The notes: a model not told the origin generated them from the sequence alone. 64,000 bases of DNA from an uncultured Fibrobacter sp. (GCF_947305105.1 NZ_CAMZCS010000005.1:62001-126000), one strand, 5' to 3'; positions 10,222 through 18,271 are shown, numbered from the stretch's first letter. Program-made: numbers and translations.

Positions 10222-11373
10222 TTAGTCTTTAAGGCATCTTACGGATAACCAATCTTCTTTTTCAAAAGCCATCACTCCAAGTACATTACCATACATACTT
10301 TTATCATTTCGCAAACAACGCGCTAAGGCATACTCCTCAGGCGGGAGAGTCGCTTCTTTTCCATCCGTTTCTGACGCCATCCAAATAAAAGCATCTCCAA
10401 TAGTTTTTCCACCTTTATCAAAGGCGACTCCTCCAGGAGAATATCCCGAACCAAGGAGTATACTGAAACCAAATATGTCATATTTCCCCGTTTCCAGACT
10501 TTCTAGGCTTGAACCAAGTTTAATGTCGCCTTTATGTTCGTTTACATAATCAACTAAAATTCGATATTCGGACGTGTCGGGCAAATGCCATCCATCCGGG
10601 CAGACAGTCAAGGCTTTTTCCCAAGGGTATAAACGTCCCCATTGTAAACAATTCAATGAATTATTCCTATAACACGAACTCAAAGTATCCGATTCGTAGT
10701 TCAAGTTCTGGGCCATCCATACCTGTTCGCCGATTTGCACGGTCCTGTACACTTGCGAGTCACGTACATCCAGATACTCGCCGTATTCTATCTCGGGGTT
10801 GAGATACTTGGTCGTGACGCACTTGTACTCTTCGCAATCGTAGAGTTTTGAAGGGATGACAACCGTGCTGCTGGACGACTTCGCAGAACTCGACGAAGAC
10901 TTCGCGCTACTGCTCGATGATTTCGGTTTGCTGCTGGATGATTTCGCAGAACTCGACGAGGATTTTTGACTGCTGCTGGATGTTTTTACACTGCTGCTGG
11001 ACGATTCCTCTGTTTTCGCAGAACTTGAAGAAACTTCTGCTTTTGACGAACTGGACGATTCAACCTTCTTGGAACTTGAAGACTTTTCGCCCTTGCCGCT
11101 GCTAGACACAACTTTTACGGAACTGGACGAGATTTTTCCGTCGCTGGAGGAACTGCTGCTGACAGCTTTTTTGCTCGACGAAGACGATGAATGACTACTG
11201 GAGATTGCTTCGTTCGTCTCGCTGCTGCTGGAAACATCGTCGCTGGAGGAGGAGAGGGAAACCTCGCCATCCGCAGGCCCCGCCGGCGAATCGCTCGATG
11301 CGTCGTCCCCGCAAGCATTGCCAAGCAACGCCGCCATAACAACCATTCCCCCCAAAACAAACTTCTTCAGCAT
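10222..11373 (-). CDS. FISUMP-domain lipoprotein with poly-Ser linker
   Basis: A 383-aa predicted lipoprotein. It has an N-terminal signal (MLKKFVLGGMVVMAALLGNAC), a Ser-dominated linker of about 140 residues (roughly 35-180), then a Fibrobacter succinogenes major paralogous domain: GEQVWMAQNLNY, the CPDGWHLP motif, SGYSPGGVAF, and a final LSVRCLKD. The function of FISUMP domains is not established; they are exported and expanded in Fibrobacter. The start at 11371-11373 is chosen for the lipoprotein signal and the AGGGGTGAGG ribosome-binding site. The lipobox is imperfect (G-N-A-C). Ser codons in the linker are highly repetitive, so length variation is expected. Confidence 0.9.
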   Translation of the reverse strand: MLKKFVLGGMVVMAALLGNACGDDASSDSPAGPADGEVSLSSSSDDVSSSSETNEAISSSHSSSSSSKKAVSSSSSSDGKISSSSVKVVSSSGKGEKSSSSKKVESSSSSKAEVSSSSAKTEESSSSSVKTSSSSQKSSSSSAKSSSSKPKSSSSSAKSSSSSAKSSSSTVVIPSKLYDCEEYKCVTTKYLNPEIEYGEYLDVRDSQVYRTVQIGEQVWMAQNLNYESDTLSSCYRNNSLNCLQWGRLYPWEKALTVCPDGWHLPDTSEYRILVDYVNEHKGDIKLGSSLESLETGKYDIFGFSILLGSGYSPGGVAFDKGGKTIGDAFIWMASETDGKEATLPPEEYALARCLRNDKSMYGNVLGVMAFEKEDWLSVRCLKD

Positions 11374-11605
11374 AAATAACCTCACCCCTAAATATAACCC
11401 AAACCCCGCCCCAAAACAACCCACGCGTTCTACAAGGTAGAGGGGATAAAATGTAGACTTTTACACAAAAAATCCCAAAGTTTATGCGTTTTTCTACATA
11501 AAAACACCCGAACATAGGGTAAACCACAAACAGTGCGCAATTTTCGACCAGTTACATCAAACAAATAATATGAGAGAAAAAGCAGGGTTAAGGGGGTATA
11601 TTTTG

Positions 11606-11644
11606 CAAAAAAACAAAATTAACCCCATTAAACAGGGGTTTTTG
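11606..11644. terminator. Bidirectional terminator-like hairpin
   Basis: AACCCC (11621-11626) pairs with GGGGTT (11635-11640), with T-runs on the plus side and, on the minus strand, TTAATTTTGTTTTTTT. The stretch 11374-11672 otherwise holds no supported gene. Confidence 0.55.
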
Positions 11645-11647
11645 CGA

Positions 11648-11671
11648 CAAAAATCCTCCGTAGGGGAGGAT
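11648..11671 (-). terminator. Terminator of the phd-parE locus
   Basis: ATCCTCC/GGAGGAT stem (11653-11671) followed by T residues on the minus strand, 2 nt beyond the ancestral end of parE. Two near-identical hairpins occur at 12313-12334 and 13734-13758. Confidence 0.6.
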
Positions 11672-11672
11672 G

Positions 11673-11981
11673 CTACAATTCCAGGATTTTCAAGTAGTCC
11701 ATTCGACTATTCAAAATGCGGACAACTAGTACCTTATCAAATTCAATTCGATAAAAGACAATACAATTCGATACAGATAAACAACGATATCAACTCAACG
11801 AATCTACTTTGCCTTTTAAAGAGGGACCTATTTCAGGAAAAACAGCAAGGTTGTTGATTGCATCAAGAATTTCAAGAACCTTTTCATTTGCCGCTTGAGG
11901 ACTACTTAATTCAGATTCTATATAAGTTTTGATTGAATCCAAATCCTCGGATGCCTTTGGCGAAAAAATGATGACGGGCAT
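11673..11981 (-). pseudogene. ParE/RelE-type toxin with an in-frame nonsense codon
   Basis: The open frame is only 63 aa (MPVIIFSPKASEDLDSIKTY to KGKVDSLS) and stops at a TGA at 11790-11792. Continuing in the same frame past the TGA gives 38 more residues containing NCIVFYRIEFD, VLVVRIL and a terminal DYLKILEL, exactly the missing C-terminal half of a ParE-family toxin, ending at 11673 just before a terminator. Full length would be 102 codons plus stop, the normal family size. The gene is therefore most simply a toxin inactivated by one nonsense change; readthrough is the alternative. It starts directly after the antitoxin stop (TAG-ATG). Confidence 0.8.
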
Positions 11982-12227
11982 CTACACCTCATATTTCTTC
12001 CGCACGTCTGCAGCAGAAAGCCAACCGCCTTGTTCGGCGGATCGTTCACCCTCGGCAAGTGCCTTCTGGAGTTTCAACGCCGCGACCATCCGTTCGTATT
12101 CCTTGATGTCGATGACGACATAGCAACCTCGACCGTTCTTGGTCAGGAATACCGGAGATTCTTCGGAAACGTTCTGAAGAACCTCATTGTAATTTCGTAA
12201 ATCAGACACAGGTAAAATGCACGGCAT
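11982..12227 (-). CDS. Phd/YefM-family antitoxin
   Basis: An 81-aa antitoxin that would bind its operator and neutralise the adjacent ParE toxin. The Phd/YefM fold is indicated by the N-terminal LPVSDLRNYNEVLQNV, SPVFLTKNGRGCYVVIDIKEYE, and an acidic/charged C-terminal tail that normally wraps the toxin. The start at ATG 12225-12227 has GGAG 10 nt upstream; a TTG further up is less likely. The partner toxin reading frame is broken, so the antitoxin may persist as a regulator, as an anti-addiction module, or as a remnant. Confidence 0.82.
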   Translation of the reverse strand: MPCILPVSDLRNYNEVLQNVSEESPVFLTKNGRGCYVVIDIKEYERMVAALKLQKALAEGERSAEQGGWLSAADVRKKYEV

Positions 12228-12310
12228 AAACAAACTCCATCTCAATAATACATAATTTTAAGTAAAATTACAAGTAAAAAATTAAGAAAATTTGTTTTAT
12301 AGAAATAAAA

Positions 12311-12334
12311 AATCCTCCGCAGGGGAGGCTTTTA
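12311..12334. terminator. Terminator-like hairpin
   Basis: TCCTCC-GCAGG-GGAGG stem followed by CTTTTATT on the plus strand and by ATTTTTTA on the minus strand, between the antitoxin and the divergent ATPase gene. Confidence 0.55.
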
Positions 12335-12376
12335 TTAAAAAAAAATGAATAAAAAGTGGTATAAAATCAAAAATAT

Positions 12377-12405
12377 TTGATTTTTCCATACTTTTTAGTT
12401 ATATT
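12377..12405 (+). promoter_or_regulatory. Promoter of the second DUF4143 gene, leaderless layout
   Basis: -35 TTGATT (12377-12382), 17-nt spacer, -10 TATATT (12400-12405), then only 6 nt to the ATG. Confidence 0.6.
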
Positions 12406-12411
12406 TAGGGT

Positions 12412-13707
12412 ATGGAGAGGAAAATCAAACATAAGCTCGTCGAATGGGCGGAATCGTCGGAACGCCAGCCGCTCCTGCTGCAAGGCGCGCGCCAGGTTGG
12501 CAAGTCATACCTTCTCGACTGGCTCGGAGAGACCTACTTTGAAAACACGGTCCATGTGAACCTGGAAACCCAGCTTTCCATCGCCAAGATGTTCGACGGG
12601 GACATCAATCCCCAAAAGATAGTCCATGCGCTCGAGTCGGTTTCCGGGATTCAGATCAAGCCGCACAAGACCCTGATTATCCTGGACGAGATTCAAAGTT
12701 GCGAAAGGGCGCTCATGTCGCTCAAGGCGTTCTGCGAAGAGGCACCCCAGTATGCGGTCAGCGCGGCGGGCAGTCTGCTCGGTGTCGCCATCAACCGCGA
12801 AAAATTTTCTTTCCCCGTAGGCAAGGTCCACGAGATAACGGTTTTCCCGCTCGATTTCGAGGAGTTCCTCTGGGCTTGCGGCGACAAGATTCTCGCCGAT
12901 TCGATTCGGGAACATTACGCATCGATGACCCCCATGGAAGAACCCGCTCACAACAAGGCCATCGAGCGCTACAAACAGTATCTTGTCCTTGGCGGAATGC
13001 CTGCGGTCATACAAAAATTTATCGATACAAGCAGCATTGTTGCCCCGACCGAAATCCAGAACAGAATCCTGAACGACTATTCTGCCGACATGTCGAAATA
13101 TGCAACTCCCAGTCTCGCTGTAAAAATTCGCAGATGCTACGATTCCATTCCCGTCCAGCTCGCCAAGGAGAATCGAAAATTCCAGTACAAGCTTGTGCAA
13201 CGGGGCGGCACCGCGACCATATTCGGAGAATCGCTGGATTGGCTTTCATTTGCCGGGCTCATTTCCAGATGCAGCCTTGTAAGCAACGGTTTTATGCCGC
13301 TGGCGGCGTATGTAGACATGTCAGACTTCAAAATATACATGGGCGACGTCGGCCTGCTCACGTTCAAGTCGGGAATGGCCTCGCAAGTCATACTGTCCGA
13401 GACGGAGCCTGACAACGGCTTTATGGGCGGTCTTACCGAGAATTACGTAGCCCAGGCTTTTGCAACCAATGGCCACCGCCTCTTCTACTGGAAAAACAAG
13501 AACACTGCCGAGGTGGATTTCGTCCTTCAACTCCAGGATAAAATAGTACCTGTTGAAGTAAAGAAGGGTGTTCACACAAAATCTACCAGCATGAGCATCT
13601 TCCGCAAACAATTCAATTGCGAGACGTCTATCCGGATTTCAAAGAAGAACTTCGGATGCACGGACGGCATCATGTCTGTGCCATGTTACGCAGTTTTCTG
13701 CATTTAA
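12412..13707 (+). CDS. AAA_14/DUF4143 ATPase
   Basis: A 431-aa ATPase of the AAA_14 plus DUF4143 family. Walker A GARQVGKS spans residues 25-32, Walker B TLIILDEIQ about 96-104, and a sensor-like AGSLLG follows. The C-terminal nuclease-like domain carries ENYVAQAF and N-T-A-E-V-D-F-V-L. Such genes are common in accessory regions and often sit beside toxin-antitoxin loci, as here, but their function is unknown. The ATG is 6 nt after a -10 hexamer, so the mRNA is probably leaderless. Distant paralogue of the gene at 5020-6243 (both keep GARQVGK), more likely separate acquisitions than a recent duplication. Confidence 0.82.
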   Translation: MERKIKHKLVEWAESSERQPLLLQGARQVGKSYLLDWLGETYFENTVHVNLETQLSIAKMFDGDINPQKIVHALESVSGIQIKPHKTLIILDEIQSCERALMSLKAFCEEAPQYAVSAAGSLLGVAINREKFSFPVGKVHEITVFPLDFEEFLWACGDKILADSIREHYASMTPMEEPAHNKAIERYKQYLVLGGMPAVIQKFIDTSSIVAPTEIQNRILNDYSADMSKYATPSLAVKIRRCYDSIPVQLAKENRKFQYKLVQRGGTATIFGESLDWLSFAGLISRCSLVSNGFMPLAAYVDMSDFKIYMGDVGLLTFKSGMASQVILSETEPDNGFMGGLTENYVAQAFATNGHRLFYWKNKNTAEVDFVLQLQDKIVPVEVKKGVHTKSTSMSIFRKQFNCETSIRISKKNFGCTDGIMSVPCYAVFCI

Positions 13708-13733
13708 CTAAGCCGAGTTTGTTTATTCAGCAA

Positions 13734-13758
13734 AAAATCCTCCTCGGGGGAGGATTTT
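13734..13758. terminator. Bidirectional terminator between ATPase and grpE
   Basis: AAAATCCTCC-TCGG-GGGAGGATTTT, a near-perfect stem with A/T flanks on both sides, between convergent genes. Confidence 0.75.
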
Positions 13759-13770
13759 CAGTTAAAAAGG

Positions 13771-13798
13771 GAGACCCCCGCCTGCGCGGGGATGACAT
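13771..13798 (-). repeat. GTCATCCCCGCG dispersed palindromic element
   Basis: Reverse complement reads ATGTCATCCCCGCGCAGGCG followed by GGGGTCTC; same family as 10072-10095 and 21584-21613. Confidence 0.65.
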
Positions 13799-13810
13799 TA
13801 AAAGGGGAGG

Positions 13811-14485
13811 TTACTTCCCGGACGAGACAATCACCTTCGCCGTTTTCAGAATCTTGTTCTTGAGCTTGTAGCCCTTCTGGAACACGGTGACCACGTGGCC
13901 TTCGGGCACGGTCTCGCTGGGCTGCTGCATCAGGGCTTCGTGGCAGTTCGGGTCGAATTCGGCACCGGTCGGGTCGATTTGCTCGAGGCCCGCGTCGGTG
14001 AGAATCTTTGCGAACTGGTTGTAGATCATCTGCATGCCCTTCTCGAAGGCTTCCAGGTCCTTGGCCTTGTTTTCGCTTGCGAAGGCGCGCTCGAAGTTGT
14101 CCTGCACTTCGGAGAGTTTTTCCAGGAGCTTGCCGTTAGCGGTCTCGATAAGTTCGAGCTGTTCCTTGGCGCTACGGCGGCGGAAGTTGTCGAATTCGGC
14201 CATCAGGCGCAGGTTACGGTCGTTGGCGGCAGCAAGTTCGGCCTTGAGCACCTCGGTTGCTGAGCTTGTCGAAGCATCGGCAGATTCTGTAGATTCGGGA
14301 GCCTGGTCAGCGGGCTGGTCTGCGGCATCAGCGGGTTGCTCGGCGGCAGCTTCGGCCTGAGCTTCGTCAGCCTTGTTCGCCTCGGCTTCCATCTTCATTG
14401 CGTCTTCGGCGGCCTTGAGCACGTCCTGTTCGAATTTTGCCTTTTCTTCTGCGGTTGGTTCCTGTTCGTTTTTATCTTCAGCCAT
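13811..14485 (-). CDS. grpE: Nucleotide exchange factor GrpE
   Basis: A 224-aa GrpE, which releases ADP from DnaK. An unusually long, low-complexity N-terminus (Ala/Glu/Asp-rich, residues 1-90) precedes the conserved coiled coil with RNLRLMAEFDNFRRRSAKE and the beta-wing domain ending ILKTAKVIVSSGK. ATG at 14483-14485 gives the expected MAEDKNEQE start; the frame continues 14 codons upstream without a better site. Part of the variable N-terminus (DASTSSATE) is encoded by a dispersed GCTTCGACAAGCTCAGC element. dnaK and dnaJ lie 4 kb downstream on the same strand. Confidence 0.95.
   Translation of the reverse strand: MAEDKNEQEPTAEEKAKFEQDVLKAAEDAMKMEAEANKADEAQAEAAAEQPADAADQPADQAPESTESADASTSSATEVLKAELAAANDRNLRLMAEFDNFRRRSAKEQLELIETANGKLLEKLSEVQDNFERAFASENKAKDLEAFEKGMQMIYNQFAKILTDAGLEQIDPTGAEFDPNCHEALMQQPSETVPEGHVVTVFQKGYKLKNKILKTAKVIVSSGK
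14255..14280. repeat. Dispersed repeat inside grpE
   Basis: The reverse complement contains ATGCTTCGACAAGCTCAGC; related copies flank a hairpin after fba (21479-21546). In grpE it stays in frame within the low-complexity N-terminus. Confidence 0.55.
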
Positions 14486-14548
14486 TTTAAATTGCCTTAT
14501 TTGATTGCCCGAAAAAATGCTGGGCATCTGTTTTACATTTTCGACCCA

Positions 14549-14577
14549 AATTTAGCAAAAAATATGCCAAAGGTAAA
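14549..14577 (-). promoter_or_regulatory. grpE promoter with overlapping sigma-54-like element
   Basis: -35 TTTACC (14572-14577), 17-nt spacer, -10 TAAATT (14549-14554). The spacer itself reads TTGGCATATTTTTTGC, a degraded -24/-12 match with correct spacing. The sigma-70 reading is preferred. Confidence 0.45.
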
Positions 14578-14636
14578 GTATGGGGTTAGGGCAGGTGTAC
14601 GCTCAAAAAAGTTTTATTTTGAAACGTTGCGGCCTC

Positions 14637-14740
14637 GGGGCGTATAAATATCGAAGATAAGCTCGTCTTATACGTTTTGTCGAAAGAGCGGATTTTAGGA
14701 AAGTATATAAATCTTTGAAAAAAGGACTCCTTATACGCCC
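14637..14740. repeat. GGGCGTATAAG/CTTATACGCCC inverted repeats
   Basis: GGGGCGTATAA (14637-14647) faces CTTATACG (14667-14674), and a further CTTATACGCCC is at 14730-14740. The same words recur at 19684-19788. Confidence 0.6.
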
Positions 14741-15185
14741 AGTGATTGATAATTACAAGTTCCTGCAACTATAGACACGATCAGGTCTTGCCAATACAAC
14801 GATAAATTTTATCAGCAAAACTTTATAACTTTTTAATTTTCAACGACTTACAATATTTATCAAGGATGATAATACAGCTGGATAATGTTTAACATTCTTC
14901 TACAAGAGTGGGAACAGCCAAAAGAAACTATAATGAAAATCCCTGATTCTTTTCCGTTTGTTTAGTTTACATAATCCGCATTATCGGCAATTATAAATAG
15001 GAAGAAATTTAATGGAAAATAGATATTACTGCATAAAATGGCTTTTTCAAAGACAAAAATCACTGCAAAACGCCACTTTTGGCCCCAATGCCCTTTTGGA
15101 GCCAAGGCAAACCAACTATTTTATTATATTGTTCATGGATAGAAAGATGAAAATCAAGAAAAATATCGGACTAGGGAGTTTCGCC

Positions 15186-15854
15186 ATGCGTCGGTCGGGA
15201 ATCGCGGCCTTTTTGCTGACGGCGCTTCTGAGTATCCTGGTGCTGGCGGGTTGCTCCGCCACTAGGAAAATTGCCGCGGCCGACATCCTTTCTAAGACAA
15301 AGCTGGAATTCGAGGCGCTTTCGCTGGACTCGGTCAACATCAACAAGGACCTTTTCCCGGAGAAAGGGCTCGCTTCGGGATTCCTGCCGAATCCCCAGGT
15401 CGTGACGATGCTCCAGAATTTCGCCCGTGGGATTATCGAGAAGGAACTCGGGACGGCCAGCCTGGATATCGCGCTGTCGGCGACGAACGGGAGCAAGGAC
15501 ACGCTGTGGATCCGCTCGTTTAACGCGAACATTACGCTTGACACGATTATTACGCTGCCGGTCACGCTCAAGGACAGTTGCCTGCTCAATCCGGGCAAGA
15601 ACTCGCTGTCGGTCAAGACGCAGTTCCCGCTGGATTGGCGCATCTTCAAGTTGCCCGACGTCCGGCATTTCAAGATTGTGGGCGTCATCGAGGTCGCTTT
15701 GGACTCCGACGGAGCCACCGTCCCGCTAGATTTTAATATCGAACGCGACATTTCGGACGAAGAAATGCGCAACATCATGGAAACCGTAAGGACTTCCATC
15801 ATCAACGGAATCGTGAACGATTGGGTAGGTGCTATTCTGCCCGAAGGTAACTAA
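15186..15854 (+). CDS. Predicted lipoprotein, function unknown
   Basis: A 222-aa lipoprotein: signal peptide MRRSGIAAFLLTALLSILV and a textbook lipobox LAGC at about residues 20-23, then a beta-rich domain with repeated short hydrophobic strands (LEFEALSLDSVNI, ITLDTIITLPVTL, VGVIEVALDSDG). The strand pattern is reminiscent of LEA type-2 (WHy-like) domains but too weak to assign. The start is placed at 15186 because AGGGAG lies 9 nt upstream and the signal peptide begins there; longer in-frame starts at 15135 and 15147 add a non-signal extension. The peptidase gene starts 1 nt after its stop. Confidence 0.7.
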   Translation: MRRSGIAAFLLTALLSILVLAGCSATRKIAAADILSKTKLEFEALSLDSVNINKDLFPEKGLASGFLPNPQVVTMLQNFARGIIEKELGTASLDIALSATNGSKDTLWIRSFNANITLDTIITLPVTLKDSCLLNPGKNSLSVKTQFPLDWRIFKLPDVRHFKIVGVIEVALDSDGATVPLDFNIERDISDEEMRNIMETVRTSIINGIVNDWVGAILPEGN

Positions 15855-15855
15855 C

Positions 15856-17547
15856 ATGAACAGAATTTTTGTACCCCAAGATTTCAATCCTGATAACGTC
15901 GCACTTGTGACTTCCCTATTCCAGTCCCTCCTCACCGCCGAGGTCGAGCCCTCGCCTGCCGCCCTGCGCAACTGGATTTTCAAGTGGAGCGAACTGGAAT
16001 CTGTGCTGGCCGAAGTTTCCAGCCGCCGCTATGTGGCGATGACGTTGAACACCCAGGACGAGGCTGCTGCCAAGGCCTACGGAGATTTTGTAGAAAATAT
16101 CGAGCCCATCTCGAACGAATACGACGACAAACTGAACAAGAAGCTCGTCGCCCACCCCAGTTTCAACGACCTCAAGAGCGAATTCGGCATCTGGTTCAAG
16201 AGCGTCCAGGTCTCGCTGGACCTGTTCGACCCGAGAAACATCCCCCTTTCGACCGAAGAAACCAAAGCCATCCAGGACTACCAGAAGATTACTGGCGGCA
16301 TGAGCGTCGAGTTCGACGGCAGTGTCAAGACGCTCCAGCAAGTCGGTGCCTACCTCGAAAGGACGGACCGTGACTTGCGCGAAAAGGCCTGGCGCACCGT
16401 CTGGGAACGCCGCCTCCAAGACAAGAAGCCACTTGACGATGCCTTCGACAAGTTGTTCCAAATCCGCAACAAGATTGCCAAGAACGCGCACTGCAAGGAT
16501 TACATTGATTATATCTTTCTCGCCAAGCGCCGCTTTGACTACACTCCGGACGACTGCAAGGACTTCCATGAGAGCATCGAAAAGCTCGTTCTCCCCCTCC
16601 AGCGCGAAATGTACAAGCGTCGCGCCCAGAAAATGGGCCTCGAGAAGCTGCGCCCGTGGGACTTGGATGTTGATCCGCTGAACCGTCCGCCGCTGACTCC
16701 GTACAAGACCGGCGAGGAACTTATCGAGAAGGTCGACCAGATTTTCGAGGGAGTTCACCCGCAGGCGGGCAAGTGGGCCCGCGAAATGCAGGCCAAGAAG
16801 CTTATTGACCCAGATTCCAGGCTCGGCAAGGCCCCGGGCGGTTACCAGATTGGTTTCGACGAGAGCCGCCTCCCCTTCATCTTCATGAACTCGGCCGCCA
16901 CGGACCGCGACATCTACACGCTCCTGCACGAATCGGGCCACTCGTTCCACCAGTTCGCGCTTGCAAACCAGCCGATTTTCCCGTACCGTGACGTGCCGGC
17001 GGAATTCGCCGAGGTGGCGAGCATGAGCATGGAACTCATCGGCATGTCGAACCTCAAGCCGTTCTACGGCGATGACAATGAATCCATCCAGCGTAGCGTC
17101 TTGGGCGAACTGGCCGACGTCGTCTGGCTTTTCCCGTGGGTGGCGAGCATCGACAGCTTCCAGCACAGGCTTTACGAATATCCCGAACATACGGCCGAAG
17201 ACCGCAGCGACATCTGGGACGAAATCATGTCCCGCTACGACGCGGGCGTCGACTACTCCGGGCTCGAAGCCGTCCGCCGGAACCTCTGGCAGAAGCAGCT
17301 TCACCTGTTCGAGTGCCCGTTCTACTATATAGAATATGGTATCGCGCAGCTGGGCGCCCTGCAGGTCTGGGCGAACTTCAAGAAAGAAGGCCCTGCCGCT
17401 ATCGACAAGCTTTTCAAGGCCGAAAGCCTCGGCTACAGCGTGTCCATCCCGGAAATGTTCAACACGGCGGGTATCAAGTTTGACTTCACCCCGAAGACCA
17501 TCGAGCCGCTTGTGCAGACGGTCTGGGACGAAATTAGCAAGATGTAA
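15856..17547 (+). CDS. M3-family oligoendopeptidase
   Basis: A 563-aa zinc metallopeptidase of family M3 (PepF-like), a cytosolic enzyme that cleaves short peptides. The zinc site HESGH is at residues 358-362 and the third ligand is probably Glu386 in EFAEVASMSMEL. The preceding FIFMNSAATDRDIYTLLHESGHSF region is typical of the M3B branch. Length is normal. The start at 15856 has AAGGT 8 nt upstream and overlaps nothing; it follows the lipoprotein stop by 1 nt, so both are probably cotranscribed. A tRNA-Ser gene with its own promoter lies 140 nt downstream. Confidence 0.9.
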   Translation: MNRIFVPQDFNPDNVALVTSLFQSLLTAEVEPSPAALRNWIFKWSELESVLAEVSSRRYVAMTLNTQDEAAAKAYGDFVENIEPISNEYDDKLNKKLVAHPSFNDLKSEFGIWFKSVQVSLDLFDPRNIPLSTEETKAIQDYQKITGGMSVEFDGSVKTLQQVGAYLERTDRDLREKAWRTVWERRLQDKKPLDDAFDKLFQIRNKIAKNAHCKDYIDYIFLAKRRFDYTPDDCKDFHESIEKLVLPLQREMYKRRAQKMGLEKLRPWDLDVDPLNRPPLTPYKTGEELIEKVDQIFEGVHPQAGKWAREMQAKKLIDPDSRLGKAPGGYQIGFDESRLPFIFMNSAATDRDIYTLLHESGHSFHQFALANQPIFPYRDVPAEFAEVASMSMELIGMSNLKPFYGDDNESIQRSVLGELADVVWLFPWVASIDSFQHRLYEYPEHTAEDRSDIWDEIMSRYDAGVDYSGLEAVRRNLWQKQLHLFECPFYYIEYGIAQLGALQVWANFKKEGPAAIDKLFKAESLGYSVSIPEMFNTAGIKFDFTPKTIEPLVQTVWDEISKM

Positions 17548-17558
17548 GTGTGAGGCCG

Positions 17559-17586
17559 AGGTTCGAGGCGCGATGCCTGAGGCTTG
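17559..17586. repeat. Weak heptamer array after the M3 peptidase
   Basis: AGGTTCG, AGGCGCG, ATGCCTG, AGGCTTG in 7-bp register shortly after the stop codon. Fewer stop trinucleotides than other arrays, so this member is doubtful. Confidence 0.4.
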
Positions 17587-17641
17587 TGGCAATATTTTTT
17601 GTTTTTTTCGCAAAAAATATGCAAAATAACGGCCAAATCGC

Positions 17642-17670
17642 TTGACAAATCAAAAGGAATAAATTATATT
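17642..17670 (+). promoter_or_regulatory. tRNA-Ser promoter
   Basis: -35 TTGACA (17642-17647), 17-nt spacer, -10 TATATT (17665-17670), 16 nt before the tRNA. Confidence 0.8.
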
Positions 17671-17686
17671 TGGCTCCACATCCTAA

Positions 17687-17771
17687 GGAGGGATGGCCGA
17701 GTGGTTGAAGGCGCACGCTTGGAAAGCGTGTTTACTTTACGGTAACGAGGGTTCGAATCCCTCTCCCTCTT
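17687..17771 (+). tRNA. tRNA-Ser(GGA)
   Basis: An 85-nt class II tRNA. Acceptor GGAGGGA pairs with TCCCTCT, anticodon stem CACGC/GCGTG encloses loop TTGGAAA with anticodon GGA, a long variable arm follows, and the T arm is GAGGG-TTCGAAT-CCCTC. CCA is not encoded. It reads UCC/UCU serine codons. rpoZ follows 24 nt downstream on the same strand. Confidence 0.95.
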
Positions 17772-17795
17772 CTAAAACTTTTTCCAGAGGTCCAA

Positions 17796-18128
17796 ATGCC
17801 TGATCAGAGAGTTTACCTGGACGACATCTATTCCAATGAACAATGTCAGGGCTCTGTATTCCGTGCTGTCGTCATGATGGCGCACGAGGCTCGCTTCATC
17901 AACAAGCAAGCAGGACAGGGATTCATCCAGCTCACCAAGAAGCCGACCACGATTGCCATGTACAAGTTCAAGGAAGGCAAGCTCTCGATGACTGAAAAGA
18001 CCTCCAACGACGCTCCCGCCGAATCTGCCAACGCCGCAGCTTTCGCCCCGGAAGCCGAAGCCTCCTCTCCCATCACGGAAATCTCTCCGGACGTGAGTGC
18101 CCAGGCTGACGACGCCTTCGGCATGTAA
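17796..18128 (+). CDS. rpoZ: RNA polymerase omega subunit (RpoZ-like)
   Basis: A 110-aa protein whose first 65 residues fit the omega/Rpb6 fold: SVFRAVVMMAHEARFINKQ corresponds to the conserved helix with the family A-x-x-A-R core, and KKPTTIAMYKFKEGKL to the C-terminal conserved strand. Omega aids assembly of the beta-prime subunit and is the usual docking site for ppGpp in proteobacteria. The C-terminal 45 residues are an Ala/Glu/Ser-rich tail with no recognisable domain. It follows tRNA-Ser by 24 nt and ends in a strong terminator, so it is probably cotranscribed with the tRNA. Identification rests on a short motif. Confidence 0.75.
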   Translation: MPDQRVYLDDIYSNEQCQGSVFRAVVMMAHEARFINKQAGQGFIQLTKKPTTIAMYKFKEGKLSMTEKTSNDAPAESANAAAFAPEAEASSPITEISPDVSAQADDAFGM

Positions 18129-18154
18129 TCTAACCGAAAGTCAAAAAGAAATTC

Positions 18155-18184
18155 GACCGCTCAAACGAGCGGTCTTTTTTTATT
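18155..18184 (+). terminator. rpoZ terminator
   Basis: GACCGCTC-AAAC-GAGCGGTC followed by seven T residues. Confidence 0.9.
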
Positions 18185-18271
18185 TGCAAAAATACATAAG
18201 TCTTTATTTTTCAATGAGTTACGATATTTAGCGAACAATATGAAAAAAGGGTGTTATGTAGGCGAAATTCG

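Larger units (their letters stand above)
14486..15185. other. 700-bp AT-rich gap without a supported gene
   Basis: Between grpE and the next lipoprotein I see the grpE promoter (14549-14577), CGTATAA inverted repeats (14637-14740), and a segment at about 14836-14860 (TTTTCAACGACTTACAATAT) that resembles 18206-18230. No tRNA or ORF with coding character was found. A reading frame open from 15012 is an N-terminal extension of the lipoprotein frame and lacks coding bias. Confidence 0.5.

Noticed and set aside
11790-11792. The ParE TGA as a selenocysteine codon
   Set aside because: The family has no Sec-containing members and no SECIS-like hairpin was seen directly after it.
14555-14570. A sigma-54 promoter before grpE
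   Set aside because: Lacks the CG after TGGCA and is fully contained in a plausible sigma-70 spacer; kept only as a note.
15916-17613. A 565-codon minus-strand frame opposite the M3 peptidase
   Set aside because: Antisense shadow with no start signal or domain.
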